Assembly: GCF_003987185.1 (NCBI RefSeq)
Contig: NZ_PIPS01000006.1
Location: 1 to 64,000 of the forward strand
Direction: 5' to 3'
DNA length: 64,000 nt
From: Idiomarina aquatica
Lineage (GTDB): Bacteria; Pseudomonadota; Gammaproteobacteria; Enterobacterales; Alteromonadaceae
In this document: in pieces, positions 42,434 through 51,433 of the stretch
How positions within the stretch are numbered: the first letter of the stretch is position 1
How the letters are laid out: each line of letters starts with the position of its first letter
The notes under the pieces: model-generated
Database searches by the model: none
What the model was told of the DNA's origin: nothing
Seen by the model: the letters and a program-made list of their open reading frames with translations, nothing else
Made by a program: the position numbers and the translations under genes

Positions 42434-43468
42434 ATGGATGTTACTGACTTATTAGCCTTTAGTATGAAGCAATCCGCTTCGGATTTACATTTATCCTCGG
42501 GCAGTGTGCCGATGATACGGGTAGATGGTGATATGCGCCCGCTGAATCAACCGGTACACGAAGCTGCTGAGTTAAAACGCATGTTATATAAGATCATGCC
42601 CGAGCCACAGCAGCAAGAGTATGAACAGCGCTTTGAATGCGATTTTTCGTTTACGCTGGACGATATCGCCCGCTTCCGGGTCAACGTGTTTACGCAGCGA
42701 AAAGGCATTGCCGCTGCGTTTCGGATGATTCCGAACCAAGTGACAACGCTGGATGAATTGGAAGCTCCGGCAATTTTCAAAGATATTGTCGATGCTCCCC
42801 GTGGACTGGTATTGGTTACCGGACCGACAGGGTCGGGTAAGTCCACCACGCTGGCTGCGATGGTAGATTATATTAATCGCACACGTTCGGATCACATCCT
42901 AACCATTGAAGACCCCATTGAATTTGTGCACGAGAATCAACGAAGCTTGGTCAGCCAGCGGGAAGTTCATCGGGACACGCGTTCGTTTGAAGCCGCTTTG
43001 CGCTCAGCCTTGAGGGAAGACCCGGATGTGATCCTGGTCGGCGAGATGCGAGATCTGGAAACCATCCGGTTGGCAATGACGGCCGCAGAAACCGGGCATC
43101 TGGTCTTGGGGACGTTGCATACCACTTCAGCCCCAAAGACCATCGATCGTATCATTGATGTGTTCCCGGGGGACGACAAACCGATGGTGCGTTCGATGCT
43201 GTCGGAATCTTTGCGCGCGGTCATTTCGCAGACGCTGCTGAAACGTGTTGGGGGCGGCCGGGTAGCGGCGCATGAAATCATGCTCAGCAACTCCGCCATT
43301 AAAAACCTAATCCGGGAAGACAAAGTCGCGCAGATGTACTCGGCCATTCAGACCGGTGGGGAACGTGGTATGCAAACCCTCGATCAAGCATTAAAGAAAT
43401 TGCTTGCCCGGGGCGATATAGAAGCACAGGAAGCGCGTCGCTGCGCGGTCAATAAAGAGGAGTTTTGA
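42434..43468 (+). CDS. pilT: type IV pilus retraction ATPase PilT
   Basis: PilT is the hexameric ATPase that depolymerises type IV pili and powers twitching. From the ATG at 42434 (MDVTDLLAFSMKQSASDLHLSSG) it is 344 aa and matches Pseudomonas PilT over its length. It has Walker A GPTGSGKSTT, the Asp box ILTIEDPIEFVHE, Walker B LREDPDVILVGEMRDLETIRLAMTAAETGHLVLGTLHTTSA and AIRNLIRE-like SAIKNLIREDKVAQMYSAIQTG near the end. The ATG at 42422 would add four residues not in the family. No pilU follows, unlike in Pseudomonas. Confidence 0.97.
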   Translation: MDVTDLLAFSMKQSASDLHLSSGSVPMIRVDGDMRPLNQPVHEAAELKRMLYKIMPEPQQQEYEQRFECDFSFTLDDIARFRVNVFTQRKGIAAAFRMIPNQVTTLDELEAPAIFKDIVDAPRGLVLVTGPTGSGKSTTLAAMVDYINRTRSDHILTIEDPIEFVHENQRSLVSQREVHRDTRSFEAALRSALREDPDVILVGEMRDLETIRLAMTAAETGHLVLGTLHTTSAPKTIDRIIDVFPGDDKPMVRSMLSESLRAVISQTLLKRVGGGRVAAHEIMLSNSAIKNLIREDKVAQMYSAIQTGGERGMQTLDQALKKLLARGDIEAQEARRCAVNKEEF

Positions 43469-44499
43469 TGGTATTGCGACTACTGCTGGGCGTTCTATTG
43501 ACGGTAACGGTTGCGTCGAATGTTGCCGCCCAACAGTCAACCCGGGTGGCCTTTGGTTGTTGTATGGATCATAGCGAGCGCCAAGAGGTCTTTGATGCCC
43601 TGAATCTGGCTGATCCTGAAGTGTTTGTTTTTTTAGGAGATACGGTCGATGTTGACGCGGGTGACATGGATGACATGCTGGAAGCCTATGAGGTGCTAAA
43701 CCGCTTTCGCGGGCCTCGTTTACTGCGTCGACAGTCGGCCGTGATGGCCGTGTGGAATCGTATGGATTACCAAATTGACGGTTATAGTGGCGCAAATAAT
43801 CCGCTCAAGTACGCCGTACGCAACCACTTTCTGACCTTTTGGCGCGAACCCATCAGTTCGCCGCGAATGTTTCAACAGCATGGTATCGCCAAGGCGGTCA
43901 TTTTTGGCGACGCGCCACAACGGGTGCAGGTGATTCTATTGGATGGTCGCTGGAACCGGGATGCGCTGAGCAGGGTTGGCTGGTTTGAACGGCTTAAGCG
44001 TTCTTTTGACGATAACCTCGGGCCTTATCAGGCCAGCCCCGGCGGTCGTTTGCTGGGAGATGAGCAATGGCAGTGGCTGCGCGAACAATTGCAAAAACCC
44101 GCGGAAGTGCGGGTATTGATGAGTGCAACGCCTTTTTTTGCTCCGCTCAATGGCTACGACAGTTGGGCCATGTACGCACAGGAACAGCAGCGTCTGCAGC
44201 AGTTGTTACAAGAGGTACAGCCAAACGGTTTGGTGCTGGCGGTCGGCGACAGGGGCTTCGGTGAACTGGTAAAAGTTGACGGGATACTGGAGTATCCGTT
44301 ATGGCAGGTAACGTCCGGTTACTTGTCAGCGGAAAGTAACCCGCCCTATGCTTACAACGAACGACAGGGGAAGGCGCAGGAAAACGCCCGTTATGGTCAA
44401 ATTGAAGTGCGTTGGCAGCAAACGCCCGAACTCATTTTGTCGCTACGCGACGTCGATGGCCGGGCGCTGCTTGAACAAACGCTAACGCTTCCTAATTAG
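43468..44499 (+). CDS. PhoD-like phosphatase-family protein, exported
   Basis: A 343-aa protein with a signal peptide (~1-22, SNVAAQQ). It resembles the metallophosphatase domain of PhoD-like alkaline phosphatases: VAFGCCMDHS, then VFLGDTVDVDAGDMDDMLEAYEVL, a metal-binding block, WNRMDYQIDGYSGANN, VILLDGRWNRDAL, LGDEQWQWLREQL and LVLAVGDRGFGELVKV. The usual GDxxYxD motif is altered to GDTVDVD. The start is ATG at 43468, its A being the last base of the pilT TGA, with AGAGGAG upstream. The substrate is unknown; a link to pili is not implied. Confidence 0.78.
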   Translation: MVLRLLLGVLLTVTVASNVAAQQSTRVAFGCCMDHSERQEVFDALNLADPEVFVFLGDTVDVDAGDMDDMLEAYEVLNRFRGPRLLRRQSAVMAVWNRMDYQIDGYSGANNPLKYAVRNHFLTFWREPISSPRMFQQHGIAKAVIFGDAPQRVQVILLDGRWNRDALSRVGWFERLKRSFDDNLGPYQASPGGRLLGDEQWQWLREQLQKPAEVRVLMSATPFFAPLNGYDSWAMYAQEQQRLQQLLQEVQPNGLVLAVGDRGFGELVKVDGILEYPLWQVTSGYLSAESNPPYAYNERQGKAQENARYGQIEVRWQQTPELILSLRDVDGRALLEQTLTLPN

Positions 44500-46076
44500 T
44501 CCAGTTGCGGAGCGCGCCGTTGTTGACTGGCTTGTTCATAAGCAAAGGCCGCCTCGATCAACACCGGTTCGGCACGTGCCGTGCTGAAAAAGCTCATTCC
44601 CACGGGTAACGCGGGTTCTTCACCAATTTGTACAAAGCCCATCGGTACGGTGATGTGTGGATAACCGGCTACCGCCGCGGGAGAACTTGCCGAGCCGGAG
44701 TAGTTATCGCCATTGACACGATCAATCTTCCAGGCCGGTGACGTGGTCGGTGCCACTAACAGGTCGAGGTTGTGCTCGGTCAACATCGCATCGATGCCTT
44801 CTTTACCGGCCAGGCGTTTGCTGTTGGCTAACGCCTTTTCGTACTCCTCCTGATCCGCTTCCGACTTGGCCGCTGCCATTTCAAACAGTTCCTGGCCGAA
44901 ATAAATCAGCTCCTGATCGGCGGCCTGTTGATTGGCTGCTATCAGATCATCCAGCGTTTTGTAGGGCAGGTCGCTACTGGCGAGGTAGCTTTCCAGGTCG
45001 TACTTAAACTCGTGTAACAGAACCGTAAATTCATCGCCACCATATTGACCATAGGTTGGCATGCGAACATCCACCAGTTCGGCTCCCTGCGCCCGTAAAA
45101 CGTCCAGTTGTTGCTCGAACTGCTGATCGAGCAACTCGTTATAGCCCATCAGGTTACGCACCACACCGATGCGTTTGCCGGTTAAGCCATCGGCTTTTAA
45201 GTGGCTGGTAAAGTCGCTGTTGGCCGCATAACCAGCAGTGTCATTGGCATCATACTCAGCCATTGCCTGCAGCATCAGGGTAGCTCCGGTTACGGTGCGC
45301 GCCATCGGCCCTGCCGTGTCCTGACTGTGGGCAATAGGGATAATGCCGTCACGGCTGATCAGACCAAGCGTCGGTTTGATGGTAACGATACCGTTGACCG
45401 CTGCGGGGCACACTAACGAACCGTCCGTTTCGGTGCCTACCGCTAATGCGGTAAAGTCGGCCGCCACGGCGCTGGCCGAACCGGCACTCGAACCGCAGGT
45501 AGAGCGAGTTGCATCATAGGGGTTCACGGCCTGGCCGCCAGCGCCACTCCAGCCGGAGCTGGAACGCGTTGAGCGGAAGTTGGCCCATTCGCTGAGGTTC
45601 GCTTTGCCAAGAATAATAGCGCCCTCGGCGCGCAGCTCCTCAACTAGGAAAGCATCATCGGCCGGAAAGTTATTGGCGAACAGAACGGAACCTGCGGTAT
45701 TGGGCATGCCGTCAGCTGTGTCGATGTTATCTTTCAGTAATACCGGGATACCATGCAGAGGCCCACGCAGTTTACCCGCTTCGCGTTCGGCATCAAGACG
45801 ACGGGCATCTGCCAGCGCCTGTTCATTGACGCTGATGACAGCGCGCAACTCAAAACCCTTGGTATTATGTCGTGCAATACGGTCCAAATAGTAGTGTACG
45901 AGCTGCTCGGCACTGAGTTCGCCGTCTTGCATCGCGCGTTGCAGATCGGCAACCGAAGCCTGCTGATAGGCAAAGGGTTCCGGCTGCGTCGAGTCGGTTG
46001 TCTGGCAGGCACTCAGCGAGAGTGCAATGGCACTGGCCAGAAACAGGGATTTGAGCGTTGACGTCGTTGTCTTCAT
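44496..46076 (-). CDS. amidase-signature lipoprotein
   Basis: A hydrolase of the amidase signature family, which uses a Ser-Ser-Lys triad to cleave C-N amide bonds. From the ATG at 46076 (AAGGA 7 bases upstream) it has a lipoprotein signal (ALSLSACQ) and 526 aa. It shows IPVLLKDNIDTADGMPNTAGS (catalytic Lys), NPYDATRSTCGSSAGSASAVAADFTALAVGTETDGSLVCPAAVNGIVTIKPTLG (both Ser) and SQDTAGPMARTV. Unlike GatA, it is probably anchored in the envelope, so peptide-amide or similar scavenging is more likely than tRNA amidation. Its stop overlaps the convergent PhoD-like gene by 4 bases. Confidence 0.9.
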   Translation of the reverse strand: MKTTTSTLKSLFLASAIALSLSACQTTDSTQPEPFAYQQASVADLQRAMQDGELSAEQLVHYYLDRIARHNTKGFELRAVISVNEQALADARRLDAEREAGKLRGPLHGIPVLLKDNIDTADGMPNTAGSVLFANNFPADDAFLVEELRAEGAIILGKANLSEWANFRSTRSSSGWSGAGGQAVNPYDATRSTCGSSAGSASAVAADFTALAVGTETDGSLVCPAAVNGIVTIKPTLGLISRDGIIPIAHSQDTAGPMARTVTGATLMLQAMAEYDANDTAGYAANSDFTSHLKADGLTGKRIGVVRNLMGYNELLDQQFEQQLDVLRAQGAELVDVRMPTYGQYGGDEFTVLLHEFKYDLESYLASSDLPYKTLDDLIAANQQAADQELIYFGQELFEMAAAKSEADQEEYEKALANSKRLAGKEGIDAMLTEHNLDLLVAPTTSPAWKIDRVNGDNYSGSASSPAAVAGYPHITVPMGFVQIGEEPALPVGMSFFSTARAEPVLIEAAFAYEQASQQRRAPQLD

Positions 46077-46195
46077 GGAAATGTCCTTCTGGTTATTTTT
46101 GTTTGCCATAAACTGACACAGTTTGGGCAGATTGACGATAAAAAATACGGTAAACTGTCGCCTGATTACGTTAACTGCAACAGAGCGCGAACCCT

Positions 46196-47221
46196 ATGCG
46201 AGTATTAGGCATTGAAACTTCCTGCGATGAAACCGGTATTGCGATTTACGACACCGAGCAGGGCCTGCTGGCTCATCAGCTGTATTCTCAAGTAAAACTG
46301 CACGCAGACTATGGCGGCGTGGTGCCGGAACTGGCCTCACGAGATCATGTGCGAAAAACGCTGCCATTGATTAATGCGGCGTTGGAACAAGCACAATTAA
46401 CCCCTGCGCAACTGGATGGGGTTGCCTATACCATGGGACCCGGCTTGGTGGGCGCGTTGTTGGTGGGGAGCTGTATTGGTCGCAGTCTGGCCTATGGATG
46501 GCAATTACCGGCCGTCGGTGTGCATCATATGGAAGGCCATTTGCTGGCGCCGATGCTGGAAGATAACCAGCCGCAGTTTCCGTTTGTCGCCTTGTTGGTG
46601 TCCGGCGGACACACACAGTTGGTGCAGGTGAAAGGCATAGGCGACTATGCCTTGCTGGGTGAATCCATTGATGATGCCGCCGGTGAAGCTTTTGACAAAA
46701 CGGCCAAACTGATGGGGCTTGATTATCCGGGCGGACCACGATTGGCAAAATTGGCCGAGCAGGGGCGCAGTGGTCTGTATCGTTTCCCACGGCCGATGAC
46801 GGATCGCCCGGGGCTGGACTTTTCTTTTAGTGGCTTAAAGACGTTTACGGCGAACACGCTGGCTGCCAGTGATCATGAACAACAGACACTGGCTGATATT
46901 GCCCGGGCTTTCGAGGATGCGGTTGTTGATACCTTGGTGATAAAGTGTCGCCGTGCACTTGAGCAAACCGGTTATAAACGACTGGTGATTGCCGGCGGTG
47001 TCAGCGCAAACAAACACTTGCGTGAACAGCTGGCCGCATTAATGAAAAAACTAAAGGGGGAGGTTTTCTATCCGCGTACCGAGTTTTGTACTGATAACGG
47101 TGCCATGATCGCCCTGGCCGGCGCGTTACGCTTGCAGGCCGGAGAGCGGCAACCGTTGGCGATCAAAACCTTTCCACGCTGGCCAATGACCGATTTGTCA
47201 CCGATGAAGGCTGTTGGTTAG
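46196..47221 (+). CDS. tsaD: tRNA N6-adenosine threonylcarbamoyltransferase TsaD
   Basis: TsaD transfers the threonylcarbamoyl group to A37 of ANN-decoding tRNAs, working with TsaB and TsaE. The 341-aa protein has [17 protein letters not shown] at the start, [10 protein letters not shown], and the metal ligands [10 protein letters not shown] (His 111 and His 115). [40 protein letters not shown] and [15 protein letters not shown] follow. The start is ATG at 46196. In E. coli and many relatives this gene is divergent from rpsU-dnaG-rpoD; here the divergent neighbour is the amidase gene instead. Confidence 0.97.
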   Translation: MRVLGIETSCDETGIAIYDTEQGLLAHQLYSQVKLHADYGGVVPELASRDHVRKTLPLINAALEQAQLTPAQLDGVAYTMGPGLVGALLVGSCIGRSLAYGWQLPAVGVHHMEGHLLAPMLEDNQPQFPFVALLVSGGHTQLVQVKGIGDYALLGESIDDAAGEAFDKTAKLMGLDYPGGPRLAKLAEQGRSGLYRFPRPMTDRPGLDFSFSGLKTFTANTLAASDHEQQTLADIARAFEDAVVDTLVIKCRRALEQTGYKRLVIAGGVSANKHLREQLAALMKKLKGEVFYPRTEFCTDNGAMIALAGALRLQAGERQPLAIKTFPRWPMTDLSPMKAVG

Positions 47222-47222
47222 C

Positions 47223-47816
47223 TCAATCCCGGCGCCGTTTAAACGGCGCCTCAGCACCACTGCTGAGGCGCAGAATATTGGCCTGATGGCGCCATACGAT
47301 CAATACGGAAATCATTATCACTGGAATGGTGTATTGGGGCTTTATCCAATAAGCATAAAATGGCGCCAGGCATACAGTAATCAGCGCCGCGAGTGATGAT
47401 ACCCGGCTAATTTTAAACACCAGCAACCAGGTGGCGATCAGCAGCAATGCCATTTCCCAGGCGACCGGAAACATCGCTCCTAATGCGGTGGCAACGGCTT
47501 TTCCGCCGCGAAAATTGAAATACAGCGGGAAAATATGGCCTAGGCAGGCGGCCACCGCAATAATCCCCAGAAAGAAAGGTTCAATGCCGAGAAAGTACGA
47601 ACCCCACACCGGTACCATCCCCTTTAACACATCAAACCAGAGCGTCAGAAAGGCGGGCACCTTGCCACCAATGCGGTAGACGTTGGTTGCTCCGGGATTG
47701 CCCGAGCCTTGCTTGCGCGGGTCTGGTAAGCCCCAGAGTTTGCAAATGAGAACGGCGCTACTGATTGAGCCCAGTAAGTAGGCAACCAAGATCATCAGCA
47801 GGGTCAGTGCGGTCAT
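47223..47816 (-). CDS. plsY: glycerol-3-phosphate acyltransferase PlsY
   Basis: PlsY makes lysophosphatidate from acyl-phosphate and glycerol 3-phosphate at the inner membrane, the first step of phospholipid synthesis with PlsX. The 197-aa protein has five predicted transmembrane segments and the three motifs [39 protein letters not shown] (~15-52), [23 protein letters not shown] (~92-114) and a third near LSSLAALI/YWIKPQY. The start is ATG at 47816. The 3' end of the gene contains nested palindromes (47231-47271) and lies 1 base from the convergent tsaD stop. Confidence 0.96.
   Translation of the reverse strand: MTALTLLMILVAYLLGSISSAVLICKLWGLPDPRKQGSGNPGATNVYRIGGKVPAFLTLWFDVLKGMVPVWGSYFLGIEPFFLGIIAVAACLGHIFPLYFNFRGGKAVATALGAMFPVAWEMALLLIATWLLVFKISRVSSLAALITVCLAPFYAYWIKPQYTIPVIMISVLIVWRHQANILRLSSGAEAPFKRRRD
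47231..47271. repeat. nested palindromes in the 3' end of plsY
   Basis: GGCGCCGTTTAAACGGCGCC (47231-47250) is a perfect 20-base palindrome. Its right arm also starts a second hairpin, GCGCCTCAGCA (47246-47256) with TGCTGAGGCGC (47261-47271), 11 bp with a 4-base loop. The two stems share bases and exclude each other. They lie just after the tsaD stop and encode the last residues of plsY. There is no T tract, so intrinsic termination of tsaD is uncertain. Confidence 0.6.
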
Positions 47817-47912
47817 AGGGTACGATTCTCTAAATGTTTGGTGTAGACTGCAATGAATTCAGCGACTTTTAGAATAAGCGCTTTTACATTGAAATACCAA
47901 TGGTGGATTAGC

Positions 47913-48296
47913 ATGTCAGCATCCGATCTTGATTGGGTTCATATTGAAGGATTGCAAATAGATACAGTTATTGGTGTCTATGAGTGGGAACAACAACAGA
48001 CTCAGCGTCTGCTGATTGATTTGGCAATGGCATGGGATATCCAGGCTGCAGCGCAAAAAGACGATATTGAGCAGGCGCTGGACTATGCCAAAGTGACAGA
48101 AGCCGTTACTGCGTGGGTCCAGCAAAAACCGCGGCAACTGATCGAGACCGTAGCTGAAGGGATCGCTCAACTGGTGCTACAGCAATTTGGCGTGCGCGAA
48201 GTTGAGGTCAAAGTCAGTAAGCCCGGCGCTGTCCCAAGCGCGGCCAATGTTGCCGTGAGCATTAGCCGGCGTCAATTTGACAGCCCCTTTGGTTGA
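47913..48296 (+). CDS. folB: dihydroneopterin aldolase FolB
   Basis: FolB splits dihydroneopterin to 6-hydroxymethyl-dihydropterin in folate synthesis. From the ATG at 47913 it is 127 aa: VHIEGLQIDTVIGVYEWEQQQTQRLLIDLAMAWD, then DDIEQALDYAKVTEAVTAWVQQKPRQLIETVAEGIAQLVLQQFGVREVEVKVSKPGAVPSAANVAVSI. An open frame from 47853 would add a tail not found in the family. It is followed after 15 bases by folK, the next enzyme of the pathway, and is divergent from plsY. Confidence 0.95.
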   Translation: MSASDLDWVHIEGLQIDTVIGVYEWEQQQTQRLLIDLAMAWDIQAAAQKDDIEQALDYAKVTEAVTAWVQQKPRQLIETVAEGIAQLVLQQFGVREVEVKVSKPGAVPSAANVAVSISRRQFDSPFG

Positions 48297-48311
48297 GGTT
48301 CTGAGTCGTTT

Positions 48312-48806
48312 ATGGCAACCGTATTTTTAGGGGTAGGTTCCAATATCGACCGCGAACAACACATTCTCAGTGGCGTTATCGCATTAGCAGAGCAATTTGA
48401 GTGGCGTCAGCGTTCGCGGGTGTTCGAGAGTCGCGCGGTGGGTTTTGCCGGCTCCGATTTCTATAATTTGGTGGTTGAAGTCCGTACCGACTGTTCCATA
48501 CAGCAGGTCTGGCAGTGCTGCAAAGACATCGAAGAGCGCAATGGACGTTCACCGAACAGTCCTAAGTACAGCCCGCGCTCTCTCGACATTGATATGCTGC
48601 TTTATGATGATGAGCTGAACGCTGAGCATCCGCAGCTACCGCGTGCGGAAATTCTTGAAAACGCATTCGTACTCTGGCCGCTCGCCGACATCGCTCCGAA
48701 TCGTAAACATCCGTTGGTGCATAAAACCTATGCTCAGCTATGGCGTGAATATCAGGGACAACAACAATTAGCGCCGTTGACCGACGAGCGCTGGCTACCG
48801 TTCTAG
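48312..48806 (+). CDS. folK: 2-amino-4-hydroxy-6-hydroxymethyldihydropteridine pyrophosphokinase
   Basis: FolK transfers pyrophosphate from ATP to 6-hydroxymethyl-dihydropterin, the product of FolB. The 164-aa protein has VFLGVGSNIDREQHI, SRVFESRAVGFAGSDFYNLVVEV, IEERNGRSPNSPKYSPRSLDIDMLLYDD (the HPPK signature with the metal-binding DID) and LPRAEILENAFVLWPLADIAP. The start is ATG at 48312. Its last 12 bases overlap the convergent cca gene. Confidence 0.96.
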   Translation: MATVFLGVGSNIDREQHILSGVIALAEQFEWRQRSRVFESRAVGFAGSDFYNLVVEVRTDCSIQQVWQCCKDIEERNGRSPNSPKYSPRSLDIDMLLYDDELNAEHPQLPRAEILENAFVLWPLADIAPNRKHPLVHKTYAQLWREYQGQQQLAPLTDERWLPF

Positions 48807-49886
48807 CTGTTCGAGAAAAACTTGCCGGCGACGTCGGGTCAGCGCTTCACCGAGCGCTTTGCCCGTAAACCCCTGTTGCAACAATTCCTGTGCCGTCACG
48901 GTTGCCGCAGTAGCGGCCGCTTGCCGTACTCGTTGTTGGGGTATGCCCGGCTGTAACGCGGTTTTTAACATCAACCATTGATTGAGTCGCTCTGGTCGGC
49001 GCCAGTAGTCCAACTCACCGAGCAGATTAAAATACTGCTCACTGCTGATGGTATCGGTTTGCAGTAACAGCACTTGCTGCGCCTGAGCCAGTTGCGCGGC
49101 CTCTTTGTAGCGGTTGGGTACGGCCAGCCGGCGGCAAAAAGCAGCAACATCGAAGCGTTGTGGCTGGCTGATAAATAGGCTGGCAAAGCGCAAAATAGTA
49201 TCCTTGGTTAGCGCAGAAACTTGGCGTTGATGTTGCAGTACCTGCTGAGTAATCTGCAACTCGGGAAACACCTGCTTTTCTGCGTTGAGCGTTACCAACA
49301 ATTGCAGAAATTTGTCCGGCGCCTGCGTTGCCAGTGCTTTCTCCCATTCTTTCCATACCCGTTCCGGAGTTAGGTGTTGGAGCTCTCCGGAGGCAACCAT
49401 CTGCGCAAGCAGCGCAAGCGTCTCGTCGGCAACCTGAAAACCCAGGTGAGCAAACCGAGCCCAGAAACGTGCAATGCGCAACACCCTTAATGGATCTTCG
49501 ACAAAGGCATCGGAAACGTGTCGCAGCAACCGCTGCCGGATATCACGTTGGCCGCCGAACGGATCAATCAGGTTGCCGTCAGGATCCTCGGCAATGGCGT
49601 TAATGGTGAGATCGCGGCGACTGAGATCCTGCTCCAGTGTGACGGAGCGGTCAGCGTTTACCGTAAAACCTTTATAGCCTTTTCCGGCTTTGCGTTCGGT
49701 TCTGGCTAGGGCATACTCTTCCTGAGTTTGTGGGTGCAAAAACACGGGAAAGTCTTTCCCTACTTGTTGGAAACCTTGTCGTTCCATTTCTTCGGCGCTG
49801 GCGCCGACAACGACCCAGTCGTGTTCGAGCGGTTCAATACCGAGTAATTTATCGCGCACCGCGCCACCGACTAAATAGGTTTTCAC
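48795..49886 (-). CDS. cca: CCA tRNA nucleotidyltransferase
   Basis: It adds or repairs the 3' CCA end of tRNAs without a template. I place the start at the GTG at 49886 (MKTYLVGGAVRDKLLG), which has AGGAG 5 bases upstream and matches the start of E. coli Cca; an open frame extends back to 49925. The 363-aa protein has the class II nucleotidyltransferase GGAVRD, DWVVVGA, RRDLTINAIAED (the DxD metal region and RRD), VSDAFVEDPLRVLRIARFWARF and ERVWKEW. It lacks the C-terminal HD phosphohydrolase domain of E. coli Cca (412 aa). Confidence 0.95.
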   Translation of the reverse strand: MKTYLVGGAVRDKLLGIEPLEHDWVVVGASAEEMERQGFQQVGKDFPVFLHPQTQEEYALARTERKAGKGYKGFTVNADRSVTLEQDLSRRDLTINAIAEDPDGNLIDPFGGQRDIRQRLLRHVSDAFVEDPLRVLRIARFWARFAHLGFQVADETLALLAQMVASGELQHLTPERVWKEWEKALATQAPDKFLQLLVTLNAEKQVFPELQITQQVLQHQRQVSALTKDTILRFASLFISQPQRFDVAAFCRRLAVPNRYKEAAQLAQAQQVLLLQTDTISSEQYFNLLGELDYWRRPERLNQWLMLKTALQPGIPQQRVRQAAATAATVTAQELLQQGFTGKALGEALTRRRRQVFLEQLER

Positions 49887-49981
49887 GCTAACTCCTGTGT
49901 TTTTTTCCTGATCTTGTCGAATCACTAGCCCAACTGCAAGTGAGTCGTTACACTGACAACAAAAAATGACGCGACCAGGTT

Positions 49982-51430
49982 ATGTATCAAAATTTTTTCG
50001 GCTTACAAGAAGCGCCTTTTTCGATCGCACCGGATCCGCATTACCTGTATCTGAGCGAGCGCCATCAGGAAGCCCTTGCGCACTTAACTCAAGGCTTAAA
50101 TGGCAGCGGCGGCTTTATTTTATTAACCGGCGAAGTGGGAACCGGCAAAACCACTGTATCACGAGCGTTGTTAGAGCAGTTACCGGAAACCACCAATACC
50201 GCGTTTATTCTAAACCCAATGCTCAACGAAGACGAATTACTGGCGAGTTTGTGCGATGAGTTTGGCATCCGTTATCAGAAACGCAGTGCCACGCGTAAAA
50301 CCTTAACCGACAAGCTCAGCCAGTTTTTGCTGGCAGCCCATGAACGGGGTGAACAGTGCGTTGTTCTGATTGACGAAGCGCAACACTTAAAACCCCAGGT
50401 GCTCGAGCAGTTGCGGCTGTTAACCAATCTGGAAACGCACCAGGCAAAACTACTGCGGGTGATTTTGATCGGGCAGCCGGAGTTACAGGACTTACTGAGG
50501 CGGCGTGAATTACGACAGCTTGCGCAACGCATCACCGCGCGTTATCACATCCTGCCGCTGACCGAAAAAGACACTGAGCGTTACATCGCTTATCGCTTGC
50601 AAATTGCCGGCGCGGTAAAGCCATTGTTTAGCCATGCCGCTTGTATTGCTGCCCATAAGGCGACTCAGGGCGTCCCCAGGCTACTCAACCTGGTGTGTGA
50701 TCGCGCTTTACTGGCCGCCTACACCGATAGCGCTGCCGCGGTACAACCGAAACACATTAAAACTGCCGTGGCAGAGCTGGAAGGGCCGGCTCGGCCAGAG
50801 CGCGCATCGGGACGTTCATTTTTGCTGTGGTTACTGATCATTGTGGTCATGGCGTTGCTGGCTGTAGCCGGTTGGCAATGGCAAAAGGAATTGCCGGCAT
50901 CGGCAGGATCTGCCGCGGCCGAGTCACAGAGTGAGTCGCGCAACACGGACTATCAGGCAGCAACAGCACTTGCCCGCGCCTGGGAGTTACCACAACCACC
51001 GCAACAACAAAGGTTTTGTGACTGGGTTAAGCAGTATCAGCTTGCTTGTTTACGGCAACCGCTCAGTATGCGTGAGTTGCGTGCGATTGATTATCCGGTA
51101 GTTCTGTTTCGACAACAGCGTGAGGCAACCTTGGTGAGCCAGCAACAAGCCGTTGACACACAGGGCTGGAACGGCGACATCTTGTTGTTGTATCGACATC
51201 CTTTTATGGCCGCGGCGATGGATGAAGAACAGCAACAGCAGTGGCTGCAACAGGAGCTTAAGCGGCACTTGCCGGCCGCTGATGCCAACCTATCCGCAAG
51301 CGAACAGTTTACTCGGTTACAACGACAGCAGGGGCTGCCGGTAACCGGTCAGTTAGATGCCCCCACACTGGCGTGGTTGAGCGCCCGTTATTATGCCAAC
51401 GTGCCGCGATTGAGCGAGGCGCAGGAGTAA
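49982..51430 (+). CDS. gspA: type II secretion assembly ATPase GspA/ExeA
   Basis: With GspB, this AAA+ ATPase remodels peptidoglycan to let the secretin ring of the type II system assemble. The 482-aa protein has the ExeA start MYQNFFGLQEAPFSIAPDPHYLYLSERHQEALAHL, Walker A GEVGTGKT (~51-58) and Walker B VVLIDEAQHLKPQVLEQLRLLTNLET. The arginine-rich RRRELRQLAQRITARY follows. One transmembrane helix lies at ~279-300, and a periplasmic part ends in a peptidoglycan-binding-1 domain (EQFTRLQRQQGLPVTGQLDAPTLAWL). The start is ATG at 49982. The rest of the type II system is not in the window. Confidence 0.93.
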   Translation: MYQNFFGLQEAPFSIAPDPHYLYLSERHQEALAHLTQGLNGSGGFILLTGEVGTGKTTVSRALLEQLPETTNTAFILNPMLNEDELLASLCDEFGIRYQKRSATRKTLTDKLSQFLLAAHERGEQCVVLIDEAQHLKPQVLEQLRLLTNLETHQAKLLRVILIGQPELQDLLRRRELRQLAQRITARYHILPLTEKDTERYIAYRLQIAGAVKPLFSHAACIAAHKATQGVPRLLNLVCDRALLAAYTDSAAAVQPKHIKTAVAELEGPARPERASGRSFLLWLLIIVVMALLAVAGWQWQKELPASAGSAAAESQSESRNTDYQAATALARAWELPQPPQQQRFCDWVKQYQLACLRQPLSMRELRAIDYPVVLFRQQREATLVSQQQAVDTQGWNGDILLLYRHPFMAAAMDEEQQQQWLQQELKRHLPAADANLSASEQFTRLQRQQGLPVTGQLDAPTLAWLSARYYANVPRLSEAQE

Positions 51431-51433
51431 CTC

